DNA of 64,000 nt from Leeuwenhoekiella aestuarii (GTDB lineage: Bacteria; Bacteroidota; Bacteroidia; Flavobacteriales; Flavobacteriaceae): NCBI RefSeq assembly GCF_004104055.1, contig NZ_QOVJ01000001.1, positions 992,001-1,056,000 on the forward strand, read 5' to 3'. Positions 32,442 to 41,458 of the stretch are shown piece after piece. The position numbers and the translations under genes were made by a program. Positions within the stretch are counted from its first letter, which is position 1. The number at the start of each line of letters is the position of its first letter. Under the pieces are notes generated by a model. It ran no database searches. It saw only the letters and a list, made by a program, of their open reading frames with translations, and was not told the DNA's origin.

Positions 32442-34868
32442 TTAAAAATTATAGGTGAAGTTGGCTAATAAAGAGCGCTTGTTTTGCGGGCTGATGGTTG
32501 ACCAGCCTTTAAAATATTCTTTGTTTGCGATATTGTCTAGTTTTAAGCTGATGCGGAAATCTGGTGTACCGTAAAATACCGAAGCATTAAAGATTGTATA
32601 TTCAGGAAGAGTAAAGGTTCCGCCCAGATTTCGGTTGAAGATCTTGTTTTCGCTGGCATAGTTACCACCAAAACCTAGACCAAAGCCTTCAAGCTTTCCA
32701 GAAGTTAGTTGATAACTCGCCCATAAATTAGCTAGATTTTCAGGTCCTGCGCTTTCTGGTCGTAAGCCTACAAAATCTGCATCACCTTCTGTAAGCTCAC
32801 TATCATTATAGCTATAACCGGCAACAATGTTAAACCCATCTACAGGATTGGCTACAAAACTCGCTTCAAAACCTTTGCTCTCCTGAGTCCCGTCTTGTGT
32901 GTAGAAATAATTGTTAGCATCTACATCTATACGTAAAGCACGGTCTTTAACCTTAATGTCATAATAACTCAAGGTCGCGCTAAGTCTGCCTTTTAGAAGA
33001 TTGAATTTTGTACCTGCTTCAAATTGATTGGCATGCTCAGGATCAAGAGCTCTGTTGCTAATAACCCCATCAGTTAATTCATCAACTGGCGCAACATTGC
33101 TAAAGCCGTTCATATAATTGACAAATACCGAAACCTTATTCAATATAGGCTGATACACCAAACCGAATTTAGGCGAAAGTGCAGTCTGTGTATGGTCTGC
33201 GTTACTAAAGTGGTCTATGCGCAAGCTTGCCATTGCAGAAAGTTCTGGCAACAGATTGATTACATCTGATGCATAAGCGCTAAATATTTCCTGTTCGGTT
33301 TTTGATGGATTGATGGTGCTGTTTGCGAGTAAGGCATCTGTGCCAGCCTGAGTTAAAACCCCAGAATCGTCGGTATAGTTGGTAGCATCTGTGATTCCTA
33401 GAACTTCCTCATTAAACTCTTGTAAATTAGTGCCAATATAAATGTTTCCATTTGTGATATAAGGCGAGCTGTTGTTAATCACGTTTGTGTGTAAATAATC
33501 AAGACCTACAACCATTCGGTTTCTAAGCGAACCTATTCTAAAATCACCTATAAAATTCTGTTGTATATCTGTTGCAATAGTTTCAGAGTTTTGTTTGCTG
33601 ATATAGCGTGCTAAAAGAATACCTTCCTCTAGTGTAGTAAATTGTGTCCCTTCATATAAATACGAGTAATATCCATCAGATTTTGAATTAGAGCGAGAGA
33701 ATGCTGTTTGTGAAGTCCAATTATTACTCAACTGATAATTCATTTGACCTTGAAAGGTATAAGTGGGAGTTTCAATATAAAGATCGTTGCTCGTATAAGA
33801 ACGGCTGATGTCATAGCCCAACTCGTCAATCGTATTCACGCGTAATGGAGCGCTACGATCTAAAAACAGCATCGTTTGGTTTGTGCTTTTTCCTTTATAG
33901 AATTCTGTATTTATAAAAAATGAAAGGCGGTCATTAACTGTATACGATAAAGAAGGCGCAAAGAAGAAAGATTTTCTGAATCCTGCATCTTGATAGCTGT
34001 TCTGGGTATGATATGCTGTATTTATACGTAAAGCAATATTTTTTTTATCACTTAAATTTGTATTTACATCTGCAGTCACGCGGTTTAAACCGTAGCTTCC
34101 TGAAGTATAAGCAACAGAACCTCCAAAACCGTAATACGGTTTTTTTGTAGTGATGTTAATTAAACCTCCGTAAGAAATCAGGCTGCTTCCGTACAGCGTC
34201 CCAGAAGGGCCTTTTATAACCTCAATACGTTCCATGTTTGCCGGGTCAGGACTGCCGTTGGTAAGTGCAGGAAGTCCGTTAACCAAATTAGGCTGTACAG
34301 CAAAACCACGTAAAGCAAAATAGCCGGCTCCGTCGCTTCCTCTGCCTGTAGATTCCCAGAGCTTATCAATTCCGGGAGCATTTTTTAAAGCATCATCAAA
34401 ATTCGTGACAATTTGTTCTTCAAGTAAACTAGAGGTAATTGTATTGTAAACCTGAGGATTTTCTATGTCAGCAAGTGGCATTTTAGAAACACTTACGCTT
34501 TTTTCTCTGGTGAACTTATTGTGCCTTTTACCATTTATACTTACAACGCCTAACTGCTCCTGGTTTTGTTGAAGTTTGAAATTACCAAGGTTTTGAGTTG
34601 TGTTTTTAGATGCTGTTATATCAACAGTTTTGTTTATAAAACCAACGTATGAAATAATTAGTTTATGACTTCCGGCGGGGATATTACTCAACGTGAAACT
34701 ACCAGAGCTATCTGTAGTGGTACCTAAAGTCGTATTTGAGAGTTCTATAGTTGCTCCAGATAAAGGTTGGTTGTAATAATCTGCTACAGAGCCGGTCACT
34801 TTTATATTCTGAGCGGATAGACTTAGTGAAAAGCCCAGTAAAATTAATACGCTTATTAAAATACGCAT
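32442..34868 (-). CDS. TonB-dependent siderophore-type receptor
   Basis: This outer-membrane receptor of 808 aa has a signal peptide ending in LSAQ, then a CarboxypepD_reg-like beta-sandwich (residues 23-100), a plug domain (about 120-240, VSVSKMPLADIENPQ ... RIEVIKGPSGTLYGS) and a 22-strand barrel ending in LLANFTYNF. The plug LYGSSLISYGGLINI block and the barrel NRALDPEHANQFE match FhuA/FpvA-type siderophore receptors. The operon partners (PepSY, DUF3649, DUF3325, DUF4198) and the palindromic boxes in its promoter fit iron control. Its ligand is unknown. Confidence 0.9.
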   Translation of the reverse strand: MRILISVLILLGFSLSLSAQNIKVTGSVADYYNQPLSGATIELSNTTLGTTTDSSGSFTLSNIPAGSHKLIISYVGFINKTVDITASKNTTQNLGNFKLQQNQEQLGVVSINGKRHNKFTREKSVSVSKMPLADIENPQVYNTITSSLLEEQIVTNFDDALKNAPGIDKLWESTGRGSDGAGYFALRGFAVQPNLVNGLPALTNGSPDPANMERIEVIKGPSGTLYGSSLISYGGLINITTKKPYYGFGGSVAYTSGSYGLNRVTADVNTNLSDKKNIALRINTAYHTQNSYQDAGFRKSFFFAPSLSYTVNDRLSFFINTEFYKGKSTNQTMLFLDRSAPLRVNTIDELGYDISRSYTSNDLYIETPTYTFQGQMNYQLSNNWTSQTAFSRSNSKSDGYYSYLYEGTQFTTLEEGILLARYISKQNSETIATDIQQNFIGDFRIGSLRNRMVVGLDYLHTNVINNSSPYITNGNIYIGTNLQEFNEEVLGITDATNYTDDSGVLTQAGTDALLANSTINPSKTEQEIFSAYASDVINLLPELSAMASLRIDHFSNADHTQTALSPKFGLVYQPILNKVSVFVNYMNGFSNVAPVDELTDGVISNRALDPEHANQFEAGTKFNLLKGRLSATLSYYDIKVKDRALRIDVDANNYFYTQDGTQESKGFEASFVANPVDGFNIVAGYSYNDSELTEGDADFVGLRPESAGPENLANLWASYQLTSGKLEGFGLGFGGNYASENKIFNRNLGGTFTLPEYTIFNASVFYGTPDFRISLKLDNIANKEYFKGWSTISPQNKRSLLANFTYNF

Positions 34869-34869
34869 C

Positions 34870-34890
34870 GTTATTTAGATTAAATTAAAA
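34870..34890. promoter_or_regulatory. Putative metal-repressor box A
   Basis: GTTATTTAGATTAAATTA lies directly before the receptor gene start, within its leader. It shares GTTATTTAGA-TTAA with box B on the other side of the promoter. Confidence 0.4.
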
Positions 34891-34903
34891 TAGATATTTT
34901 TTG

Positions 34904-34933
34904 CAAATGTACATGGGGAGTTTAAAAGAACAA
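34904..34933 (-). promoter_or_regulatory. Consensus promoter of the iron-uptake operon
   Basis: On the minus strand TTG (34933-34931), a 19-nt spacer and TACATTTG (34911-34904) match the Bacteroidetes consensus perfectly. Confidence 0.72.
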
Positions 34934-34936
34934 AGG

Positions 34937-34959
34937 TTATTTAGACTTAATTTAGATAA
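34937..34959. promoter_or_regulatory. Putative metal-repressor box B
   Basis: This is a 23-bp imperfect palindrome, with outer arms TTATTTA and TTTAGATAA and 17 of 23 symmetric positions by hand count. It lies just upstream of the -33 element of the iron operon. It looks like a Fur- or DtxR/IdeR-type operator of an AT-rich genome. Confidence 0.45.
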
Positions 34960-35133
34960 TGACTTTAAATGTGTTGACTGATAATTTTTTACGAGCCCAC
35001 TTTAACGTTTTATTATGAATTGATTTGTATTGTGGTTGATGTGAATCAACAGTCTTTAAATTTTAGATTACGTTAAGTATAGAATAAGAAGAACTGCATT
35101 AATAGTATATTTAAACATTACTAAATATAGGTT

Positions 35134-36135
35134 ATGAATATTCAAGAAACATTTACCGCTGATCCTAATCGTTATGAATCTATGCAATATCGGCGTTGTG
35201 GAAATAGTGGTGTAAAACTACCCATGATTTCTTTGGGTTTATGGCACAACTTTGGGGATGCAGCAGATCTAACTAACGGAAGATCTATTCTAAGAACAGC
35301 CTTTGACAGCGGTATAACGCATTTTGACCTTGCTAATAATTATGGGCCTCCTTATGGTTCAGCAGAAACTAACTTTGGACGAATTTTTAAAGAAGATTTT
35401 AAACCGTATCGGGATGAGCTTTTTATTTCTTCAAAAGCAGGTTATGATATGTGGCTGGGCCCTTATGGTAATTTTGGCTCTAGAAAATATCTAATTGCAA
35501 GCTGTGATCAGTCACTTAAACGCATGGGCTTAGATTATGTAGATGTTTTTTATCATCACCGTCCAGACCCCGAAACTCCTCTGGAAGAAACTATGGGAGC
35601 ATTAGATCATCTGGTGCGTTCAGGTAAAGCTTTATATGTGGGTATTTCTAATTATGATGCGCAACGTACCCGTGAATCTTCTGCGATTTTAAAAGATCTG
35701 GGAACTCCATTTCTTGTACATCAGCCCCGTTATAATATGTTTGATCGCTGGGTAGAAGGGGGCTTGCTCAATGCGTTAGAAGATAACGGCATGGGTAGTG
35801 TGGTTTTTTCACCTTTACAGCAAGGTTTACTTACTAATAAATATCTCAAGGGGATTCCTGAAAATTCTCGTGCTGCGAATTCTATTTATTTGTCTGAAGA
35901 TCGAATTACACCTGAAATTTTAAATAAGGTTGAGAAGCTTAATGCTTTTGCTGAAGAGCGTGAGCAAAGTTTGGCTCAAATGGCGATTGCCTGGCTTCTT
36001 AAAGATAAAAGGGTGACCTCTGTGCTTGTTGGAGTAAGCCGGGTATCTCAATTACAAGATAATATTGATGCATTAAATAACCTTGAATTTTCTGAGCAAG
36101 AACTAGTTGCTATCGAAGAAATCCTACAAAGTTGA
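35134..36135 (+). CDS. Aldo-keto reductase, YghZ/GPR type
   Basis: This NADPH-dependent aldo-keto reductase of 333 aa is of the YghZ/L-glyceraldehyde-3-phosphate reductase group. The catalytic tetrad region is visible: FDLANNYGPPYGSAE (Asp and Tyr), SSKAGYDMW (Lys) and FYHHRPDPETP (His). The cofactor loop SPLQQGLLTNKY and the final GVSRVSQLQDNIDAL are also typical. E. coli YghZ detoxifies methylglyoxal. A perfect inverted repeat lies 84 nt upstream. Confidence 0.9.
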   Translation: MNIQETFTADPNRYESMQYRRCGNSGVKLPMISLGLWHNFGDAADLTNGRSILRTAFDSGITHFDLANNYGPPYGSAETNFGRIFKEDFKPYRDELFISSKAGYDMWLGPYGNFGSRKYLIASCDQSLKRMGLDYVDVFYHHRPDPETPLEETMGALDHLVRSGKALYVGISNYDAQRTRESSAILKDLGTPFLVHQPRYNMFDRWVEGGLLNALEDNGMGSVVFSPLQQGLLTNKYLKGIPENSRAANSIYLSEDRITPEILNKVEKLNAFAEEREQSLAQMAIAWLLKDKRVTSVLVGVSRVSQLQDNIDALNNLEFSEQELVAIEEILQS

Positions 36136-36245
36136 TTTTTATATTTTGTGTAATGCACTTTTGTAATACTATCTTATTTCTACCGACTCTAAGCTTAACT
36201 ATTTTTTGATAAAAGTTCAGTTTATTAATACATCAACGCATTCCT

Positions 36246-37121
36246 ATGCTTAGAATTATCTTTTCAATTTGCTTTATAAGTATTTTAAGTGTCTTTACCG
36301 CCAACGCTCAAGATGACTTGTTTGAGAAACCAGAAGCACCTTCAGAGAAAAATATCTGGAACTATTTTACCTATGATATGGGTAATGTTTTTGGGGGTGT
36401 GGGTTATGCATACTCCAGACCTTTGCACTGGCAAGGGAACGATTTTTTAAGATTGGGAGGTGTTGCTGTGGGAACTACCGGCTTATTTTTATTAGATGAT
36501 GAAATACGTCAAAACTTTTTGAGTCATAAAGATGATGTACCAGATGTTTTATTGGATTATGGGCGTTATGCGGGCGCTCCTCAAAATAATTACGGAATTA
36601 CAGGTGCGGTTTATCTTACCGGTCTAATCACTAAAAATGAAAAATTACGTCGCACGGGAGTTCTGATGATTTCTGCTGCTACGGCTGCAGGTTTTATTCA
36701 ACAATTGAGTAAAACATTAGTTGGTCGAGCACGTCCCGGAGCAGGTTTTGGCAATCATCATTTTAAGCCGAATGGAGGTTCTGCAGCATACCGTTCGTTT
36801 CCTTCTGGGCACGCGGTTTTGACATTTACAACTGCTTATACCATTTCAAAACAGTTTGATAACAAATGGGTAAAAGGTGGTGTCATCGCAGTTGGATTGA
36901 TCCCCGGCCTTAGTAGAATTTACGAAGAAGCACACTGGGCCAGTGATGTTGCTTTAAGTTGGGCAATGAGTGCTTTTATTGTTGAAGCGATTGATAGGTA
37001 TCTGGATAAAAAATACGACAAGAAGTACAATGAAGATACAGGAATGGCTGCTGCAAGATCAGATTTTGAATGGAATCTTACTTTTGGCGGAAACCAGCTA
37101 GGTGTAGTTTTTCAATTCTAA
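36246..37121 (+). CDS. PAP2-family phosphatase, secreted or outer-membrane associated
   Basis: This PAP2 acid phosphatase of 291 aa has a signal peptide ending near TANAQ. All three motifs are intact: KTLVGRARP (C1), SFPSGHA (C2, His) and SRIYEEAHWASD (C3, His nucleophile). Hydrophobic helices surround the motifs. The last strand ends in phenylalanine (GVVFQF), as in proteins inserted in the outer membrane. Substrates may be lipid phosphates or undecaprenyl pyrophosphate; this cannot be fixed from sequence. Confidence 0.88.
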   Translation: MLRIIFSICFISILSVFTANAQDDLFEKPEAPSEKNIWNYFTYDMGNVFGGVGYAYSRPLHWQGNDFLRLGGVAVGTTGLFLLDDEIRQNFLSHKDDVPDVLLDYGRYAGAPQNNYGITGAVYLTGLITKNEKLRRTGVLMISAATAAGFIQQLSKTLVGRARPGAGFGNHHFKPNGGSAAYRSFPSGHAVLTFTTAYTISKQFDNKWVKGGVIAVGLIPGLSRIYEEAHWASDVALSWAMSAFIVEAIDRYLDKKYDKKYNEDTGMAAARSDFEWNLTFGGNQLGVVFQF

Positions 37122-37149
37122 ATTTATTAGCACTACCATAGGATTTAAT

Positions 37150-37224
37150 GAACCGAAGTTCGCTTCGAAATAGAAAATTTGTTTTTAACGAATGCCTTGT
37201 AGACTTGCCTCGAGGTATTTTACC
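37150..37224. repeat. Intergenic hairpin repeats
   Basis: GAAGTTCGCTTC near 37155-37166 is a small inverted repeat. 37189-37224 (AATGCCTTGTAGACTTGCCT followed by CGAGGTATTTTACCTA) has the layout of the element at 20403-20436. No coding sequence lies here. Confidence 0.45.
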
Positions 37225-37308
37225 TAATTAAATAACAGCTTTTTAGCACTCAGCTCAGTTAGTCTTTAGTACTTTTAAACCCAATCAGTTTTAATCTTCC
37301 CTACCAAC

Positions 37309-38106
37309 TTGAGCTCAAAACGAAATATATACGCCCGTTCGGGACTGTTTGCTAAGGCTATACTTTTTCTGGCAATTGGCATTGTGACCGCTATGGAAGC
37401 CTTTGGTCTTGGTGGCTTTAAAGCCGGGAGTTTTACATTGATGAATGTTCTTGCTAAGCATGAGTTTGGCAAAGCCATTCTCATTCTTTGGGCCGCTGGT
37501 CTTTTAGGTTATTTATTTTGGAGGGTGTATGAGACTTTTGCAGATAATGAAGGTTACGGAACAAGTATAATCGGGATTGGACAGCGCATCGGTTTTTGTT
37601 TTGGCGGTCTTGTTTATGGCTTTTTAGCTTTCAAAGCCATACAAGTTGCGTTTTTTTCTGATGGAATAGACTGGATTACCAATTCTAAATTTCAAGATTT
37701 ATTGCATACGAGACTTGCTCAGATTGCTGTAGTAGGTGTGGGATTAGGAATGCTTGGAGCTACACTAAATGAATTTTACATCTCAATTTCCGGAATATTT
37801 AAAAAGACGATAGAATACGATAAAATTCCGGTTGAATATCAAAAATGGGTGGTAGCTTGTGGTAGAATTGGGTATGCTGTAAGAGGCGTTACAGTTGGGA
37901 TTGCAGCATTATTGCTTATGGATACGGCGTATACCAATCAGGATATTTCCAGCGCTAATAAAGAAGCTGCATTCTCTTTTATGCAATATGCATTTGGTAG
38001 TTTTATTTTAGGAATGATCGCTATAGGTTTTATCATCTACTCGTTTTATGTTTTTATCGAAGTGCGCTATCGGCGCATAGATATGGCACAAAATAAAACC
38101 CGATAG
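37309..38106 (+). CDS. DUF1206 membrane protein
   Basis: This integral membrane protein of 265 aa is built of three repeated helix pairs, the layout of DUF1206. The units start at about residues 10 (ARSGLFAKAILFLAIG), 92 (GQRIGFCFGGLVYGFLAFKA) and 186 (CGRIGYAVRGVTVGIAALLL). Each contains a G-x-x-x-R/K-G-like turn. Function is unknown. It starts at TTG 37309, as no suitable in-frame ATG precedes the first unit. A hairpin of AACCCGAT/ATCGGGTT spans the stop codon. Confidence 0.83.
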   Translation: MSSKRNIYARSGLFAKAILFLAIGIVTAMEAFGLGGFKAGSFTLMNVLAKHEFGKAILILWAAGLLGYLFWRVYETFADNEGYGTSIIGIGQRIGFCFGGLVYGFLAFKAIQVAFFSDGIDWITNSKFQDLLHTRLAQIAVVGVGLGMLGATLNEFYISISGIFKKTIEYDKIPVEYQKWVVACGRIGYAVRGVTVGIAALLLMDTAYTNQDISSANKEAAFSFMQYAFGSFILGMIAIGFIIYSFYVFIEVRYRRIDMAQNKTR

Positions 38107-38123
38107 CTTTACACCATCGGGTT
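38097..38123. terminator. Weak terminator hairpin, DUF1206/S9 peptidase
   Basis: AACCCGAT (38097-38104) pairs with ATCGGGTT (38116-38123). The run of T is poor, so it is a weak candidate. Confidence 0.4.
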
Positions 38124-38147
38124 ATGATTATCTGATTAAAAGCTGAA

Positions 38148-40520
38148 TTATTTATCCAGCAGACTTTCATTAAACAATTTTAAAATACGTTTGTATTCAT
38201 CAGTCCAGCTGCTCGGCTCTACAAAACCGTGGCTTTCTACCGGATAGACTGCAAGCTCCCAATTGTCTTTACCCAGCTCAATTAAGCGTTGTGTTAGCCG
38301 CACCACATCTTGAAAATGTACATTAGTATCTACCATGCCGTGCTCAATTAATAGATCTCCTTTTAATCCTTCGGCGAAATAAATAGGCGAAGAACGTTTG
38401 TAAGCAATAGGATCTTGAGTAGGTTCGTTAAGAATATTTGCAGTATAGCCATGGTTGTAATGCGCCCAGTCTGTCACCGAGCGTAAAGCAGCTCCTGCTT
38501 TAAAAGTTTCCGGTTCATTGAATAAGGCCATAAGTGTGATAAAACCCCCATAGCTTCCGCCATAAACGCCTACTTTTTCCGGATCTATACCATAGTTTTC
38601 GATTAAATATTCTACTCCGTCAACCTGATCAGAAAGATCTTTTCCACCCATATGGCGGTAAATACCGGTTCTCCAATCTCTACCATAACCTGAGCTTGCC
38701 CGGTAATCAATGTCAATTACTGTATAACCCAGATCAGTCAACATGTTATTAAACATATATTCTCTAAAATAGGTTGACCACCACTTATGCGCATTTTGCA
38801 GATAACCGGCACCGTGAACAAAAACCACGGCTGCATTATTTTTTACCGAAGCTTCGGGTACATACAATCGCGCCGGAACCATAGCCCCATCATCTGCTTT
38901 AAAAGTTATGTTTTTGGGTACACGCCAGTCATAGGCTTTAAATGCTTCAGATTGTCCTGAAGTAAGTTGCTGTGCGTCACTTTTTGAACCGGTTTTCTTA
39001 AAATACAATTCCCAGGGCTTATTGCTGAAAGAGTTACGAATAGCCATATATTTCTCGTCTGGTGAAAGGCTTACTTCATTTTTTCCAGGGAGATTAGTAA
39101 GTTTTTGCATTTTGCCCCCCATAAGCGGCATTTTGTAAAAATGACGTTCGCCGGGATCAACTTCTGAAGTTGTTAAAAACCAGGATTTTTTATCCTTAGA
39201 CAAAAACGGATCAAAGACTTCATACTCACCTTCGGTTAAAGCTTTTTTTGTTCCGTTGTTTACATCTAAAACATATAAATGGGAGTAACCACTTGCCTCA
39301 GACTGAAAGTAAATATGCTTGTTATCAGGTAACCAGCCGAGTGTTCCGCCACCAAAAGACCAACCAATTCCCGGGCCGGCAATCCAGGCCTCGTCCCGTT
39401 GACGGTCTAAGGTTTTAAGACTTCCGTCTTCTAGATTTAATAGGGCGATCCAGCGATCTTTGTTGTCTTTTGATCTGATATTTACAAGGGCTTTGCTGCC
39501 ATCATCTGAGAAGGTAGCTTGAGAAACAATAACCTCACGCTCTTTTTCTTCCCATTCTTTATCCGGATAATCTTTTGTATAATCGGGTAAATCTTTAATT
39601 CCCGGTAGCTTTGACGTATCTACATAATAAGCCGTATCTTTTTTGATGTTGTAAACCGCGAGAGTCACTTCGGTTTTGTCATCACCTACTTTACTGCGCG
39701 CCCGCAGATCTTCAGTATATCCGCTGGCGTCAACATAGTTAGGTACATTGGTGCTTTCACCACGATCACGTTTCATCAGCACCAGCGTTACAAAATCTGC
39801 TTTTGGAGCAACTTGTAAACCACCTACAGACCAATCTCCTGCATAAAACGTATAGGGTTCAGGATCTGCAGTCATCTTCCGATATGCTTTAGAAAGAGAA
39901 TCTTGTTCTTCACGCTTGCGTACTATTTGTAAAAGGCTAAGGTTTTCTTCCTTTAACCACTTGTCTTTTTCAGAGCTTTTTTTCTCGCGTTCCTCCGGTG
40001 CTTTTTCTTCTTTGATTTTAGTTAGTTTTTCAATATTTCCGTCTTCAGTATCAAAGACATAAGCATTATTTTCAAATTCAAAAGCGATTTGATTTTCATT
40101 AGCTAAAAAAGTAGGGTTCCCTAAACGTCCCCCTAGATCGATCAGTTGTTGCGACCGATCTTTTTTTAGATCGTACACATAAAGCGCTCCGTCTTCGGTA
40201 TATAATTTTTTAGTGTGATCTGCATTCCAGGTGCCATAAGGGCCGGTCATATTTTTGCGTTCTGCAAGGCTTACCTTTTCAATGTTGTCCAGATTGTTTA
40301 CACTTATTTTATACAAACTATCTGAAGGATTTTTGTCAGGATTATAATCAAAGTAAATGGTTTTACTCTGTGAACCCCAGTTAATGCGCTCCGGAAAAGT
40401 CCCCATCCACTTGGGGTCTTGCATTATTTTTTCTACAGATAATGAGCTGGTCTGGGCAAAGAGGGCACAGTTACTCAGTACAAAAAAAGCGATGAGCATT
40501 AGGTGTAAAGGTCTGTTCAT
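38148..40520 (-). CDS. S9 family prolyl oligopeptidase (DPP IV-like), secreted
   Basis: This periplasmic or exported serine peptidase of 790 aa has a signal peptide ending in ALFAQ. A long beta-propeller (residues ~30-530) includes a charged coil insert (EEREKKSSEKDKWLKEE, around 180). The C-terminal alpha/beta-hydrolase has nucleophile GGSYGGF, acid in HGMVDTNVHFQD and His in VESHGF. The GTFPERINWGSQSK start and DRGESTNVPNY are typical of a Bacteroidetes S9 branch. It probably trims short peptides. Confidence 0.91.
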   Translation of the reverse strand: MNRPLHLMLIAFFVLSNCALFAQTSSLSVEKIMQDPKWMGTFPERINWGSQSKTIYFDYNPDKNPSDSLYKISVNNLDNIEKVSLAERKNMTGPYGTWNADHTKKLYTEDGALYVYDLKKDRSQQLIDLGGRLGNPTFLANENQIAFEFENNAYVFDTEDGNIEKLTKIKEEKAPEEREKKSSEKDKWLKEENLSLLQIVRKREEQDSLSKAYRKMTADPEPYTFYAGDWSVGGLQVAPKADFVTLVLMKRDRGESTNVPNYVDASGYTEDLRARSKVGDDKTEVTLAVYNIKKDTAYYVDTSKLPGIKDLPDYTKDYPDKEWEEKEREVIVSQATFSDDGSKALVNIRSKDNKDRWIALLNLEDGSLKTLDRQRDEAWIAGPGIGWSFGGGTLGWLPDNKHIYFQSEASGYSHLYVLDVNNGTKKALTEGEYEVFDPFLSKDKKSWFLTTSEVDPGERHFYKMPLMGGKMQKLTNLPGKNEVSLSPDEKYMAIRNSFSNKPWELYFKKTGSKSDAQQLTSGQSEAFKAYDWRVPKNITFKADDGAMVPARLYVPEASVKNNAAVVFVHGAGYLQNAHKWWSTYFREYMFNNMLTDLGYTVIDIDYRASSGYGRDWRTGIYRHMGGKDLSDQVDGVEYLIENYGIDPEKVGVYGGSYGGFITLMALFNEPETFKAGAALRSVTDWAHYNHGYTANILNEPTQDPIAYKRSSPIYFAEGLKGDLLIEHGMVDTNVHFQDVVRLTQRLIELGKDNWELAVYPVESHGFVEPSSWTDEYKRILKLFNESLLDK

Positions 40521-40653
40521 AAAGGTGTCATTGAAATTTAAAAATCATCGGTAAGTTACAGAATTGTTATAGAATCTATTGATCACGATAATTTAAAAAT
40601 GAGGCGTATAATTTATAAACTTGCTAATGGGTAAGCACCCTTTTTATTTCGAC

Positions 40654-40661
40654 TATATTTG
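40654..40661 (+). promoter_or_regulatory. Candidate -7 box for the half DEAD-box gene
   Basis: TATATTTG, perfect TAnnTTTG, 23 nt before the start codon. The -33 region has no TTG. Confidence 0.45.
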
Positions 40662-40684
40662 CGCTCATTCAGGAATTACAAGCT

Positions 40685-41296
40685 ATGTCGTTTAAAAAAT
40701 TAATAGAGCCTTTAAAAGATGCTGTACAGCGCAAAGGTTTTACAGCTCCACTACCTTTTCAGAAAAAGATCTTATCAAAAATAAAAGGAGGCATAAGCAT
40801 GTTTGCGATCGCTCCAGAAGGTTCTGGTAAGACCACTACAATTGTTATCAGCACGATTCAGAAATTAAAAGGGAAGGCTTTTGAAGATGCGCCGCGCGTT
40901 CTCATTTTTGTAAAAGACAAGCAAGCAGCTTTAGATCTTGAATCTGAATTTCACGGGTATACACAAGGGACTGATCTGCGTGTTTATTGTGCTTATGATG
41001 AAAAGAATATAGACGATCAGCGGGATGAGATTTATAACGGTACAGATATCGTTATTGCGACTCCAAAACGACTGAATAAGATTTTTTACTTAAACGGAAT
41101 CAACCTGAATAAACTGCAAATGTGTATTATAGAAGATGCAGGATTCATTTTTAGAGACAGTAACCTAGCCGAAGTTACACGCACTCCAGAAAGTATAGGT
41201 AAATGCCAGTATCTCATTTTTGCAGAAAAATTTGATAAGCGTTATGAGCGGTGGTTAGATAGTTTTATGTTTAACGCAGAGATCATTAAATCGTAA
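40685..41296 (+). CDS. Half DEAD-box protein (N-terminal RecA domain only)
   Basis: This 203-aa protein has only the first RecA-like domain of a DEAD-box RNA helicase. A Q-motif-like LPFQKKIL precedes Walker A in APEGSGKTTT (motif I). Motif Ia/Ib regions (VLIFVKDKQAALDLE, VIATPKRLNKIF) are present. Motif II, normally DEAD, reads EDAG in CIIEDAGFIF. Motif III (SAT) is not evident and there is no C-terminal helicase domain; the stop is clean. It therefore may bind RNA or ATP but not unwind. I recall similar short proteins in other flavobacteria. Confidence 0.85.
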   Translation: MSFKKLIEPLKDAVQRKGFTAPLPFQKKILSKIKGGISMFAIAPEGSGKTTTIVISTIQKLKGKAFEDAPRVLIFVKDKQAALDLESEFHGYTQGTDLRVYCAYDEKNIDDQRDEIYNGTDIVIATPKRLNKIFYLNGINLNKLQMCIIEDAGFIFRDSNLAEVTRTPESIGKCQYLIFAEKFDKRYERWLDSFMFNAEIIKS

Positions 41297-41318
41297 AATT
41301 TATTTTTTAATATTCTCT

Positions 41319-41352
41319 AAAAACAAAAAAGCCTCACCAGTAAAGGTAAAGC
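41319..41352 (-). terminator. Rho-independent terminator, minus strand
   Basis: Minus strand GCTTTACC / GGTGAGGC (8 bp, two G-T pairs) with a 6-nt loop, followed by TTTTTTGTTTTT. It ends the candidate small RNA and could also serve the EEP gene. Confidence 0.7.
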
Positions 41353-41452
41353 TTCTCAAAGGTTTCACTACAAAACCAGTTTCCGAATCACTTCGGAAAC
41401 AACACAACTTCTTTATAAAGATACAGCTGAAAGCTGCGGTTATTTCTTAATG
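41320..41452 (-). ncRNA. Candidate structured small RNA (~130 nt)
   Basis: Between the half DEAD-box gene and the EEP gene the minus strand shows a -7 box, a row of hairpins and a strong terminator, with no coding frame. Hairpins in order are CAGCT/AGCTG (41424-41436), a perfect 9-bp GTTTCCGAA/TTCGGAAAC with 4-nt loop (41379-41400), GGTTT/AAACC, and the terminator stem. The likely start is near 41452. It could belong to a flavobacterial RNA family such as Flavo-1 or 6S-Flavo, which I cannot test. Alternatively it is the 3' UTR of the EEP gene. Confidence 0.5.
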
Positions 41453-41458
41453 ATTAGA

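Noticed and set aside
37122-37308. Small gene between PAP2 and DUF1206
   Set aside because: Only short frames interrupted by stops; the sequence is occupied by hairpin repeats.
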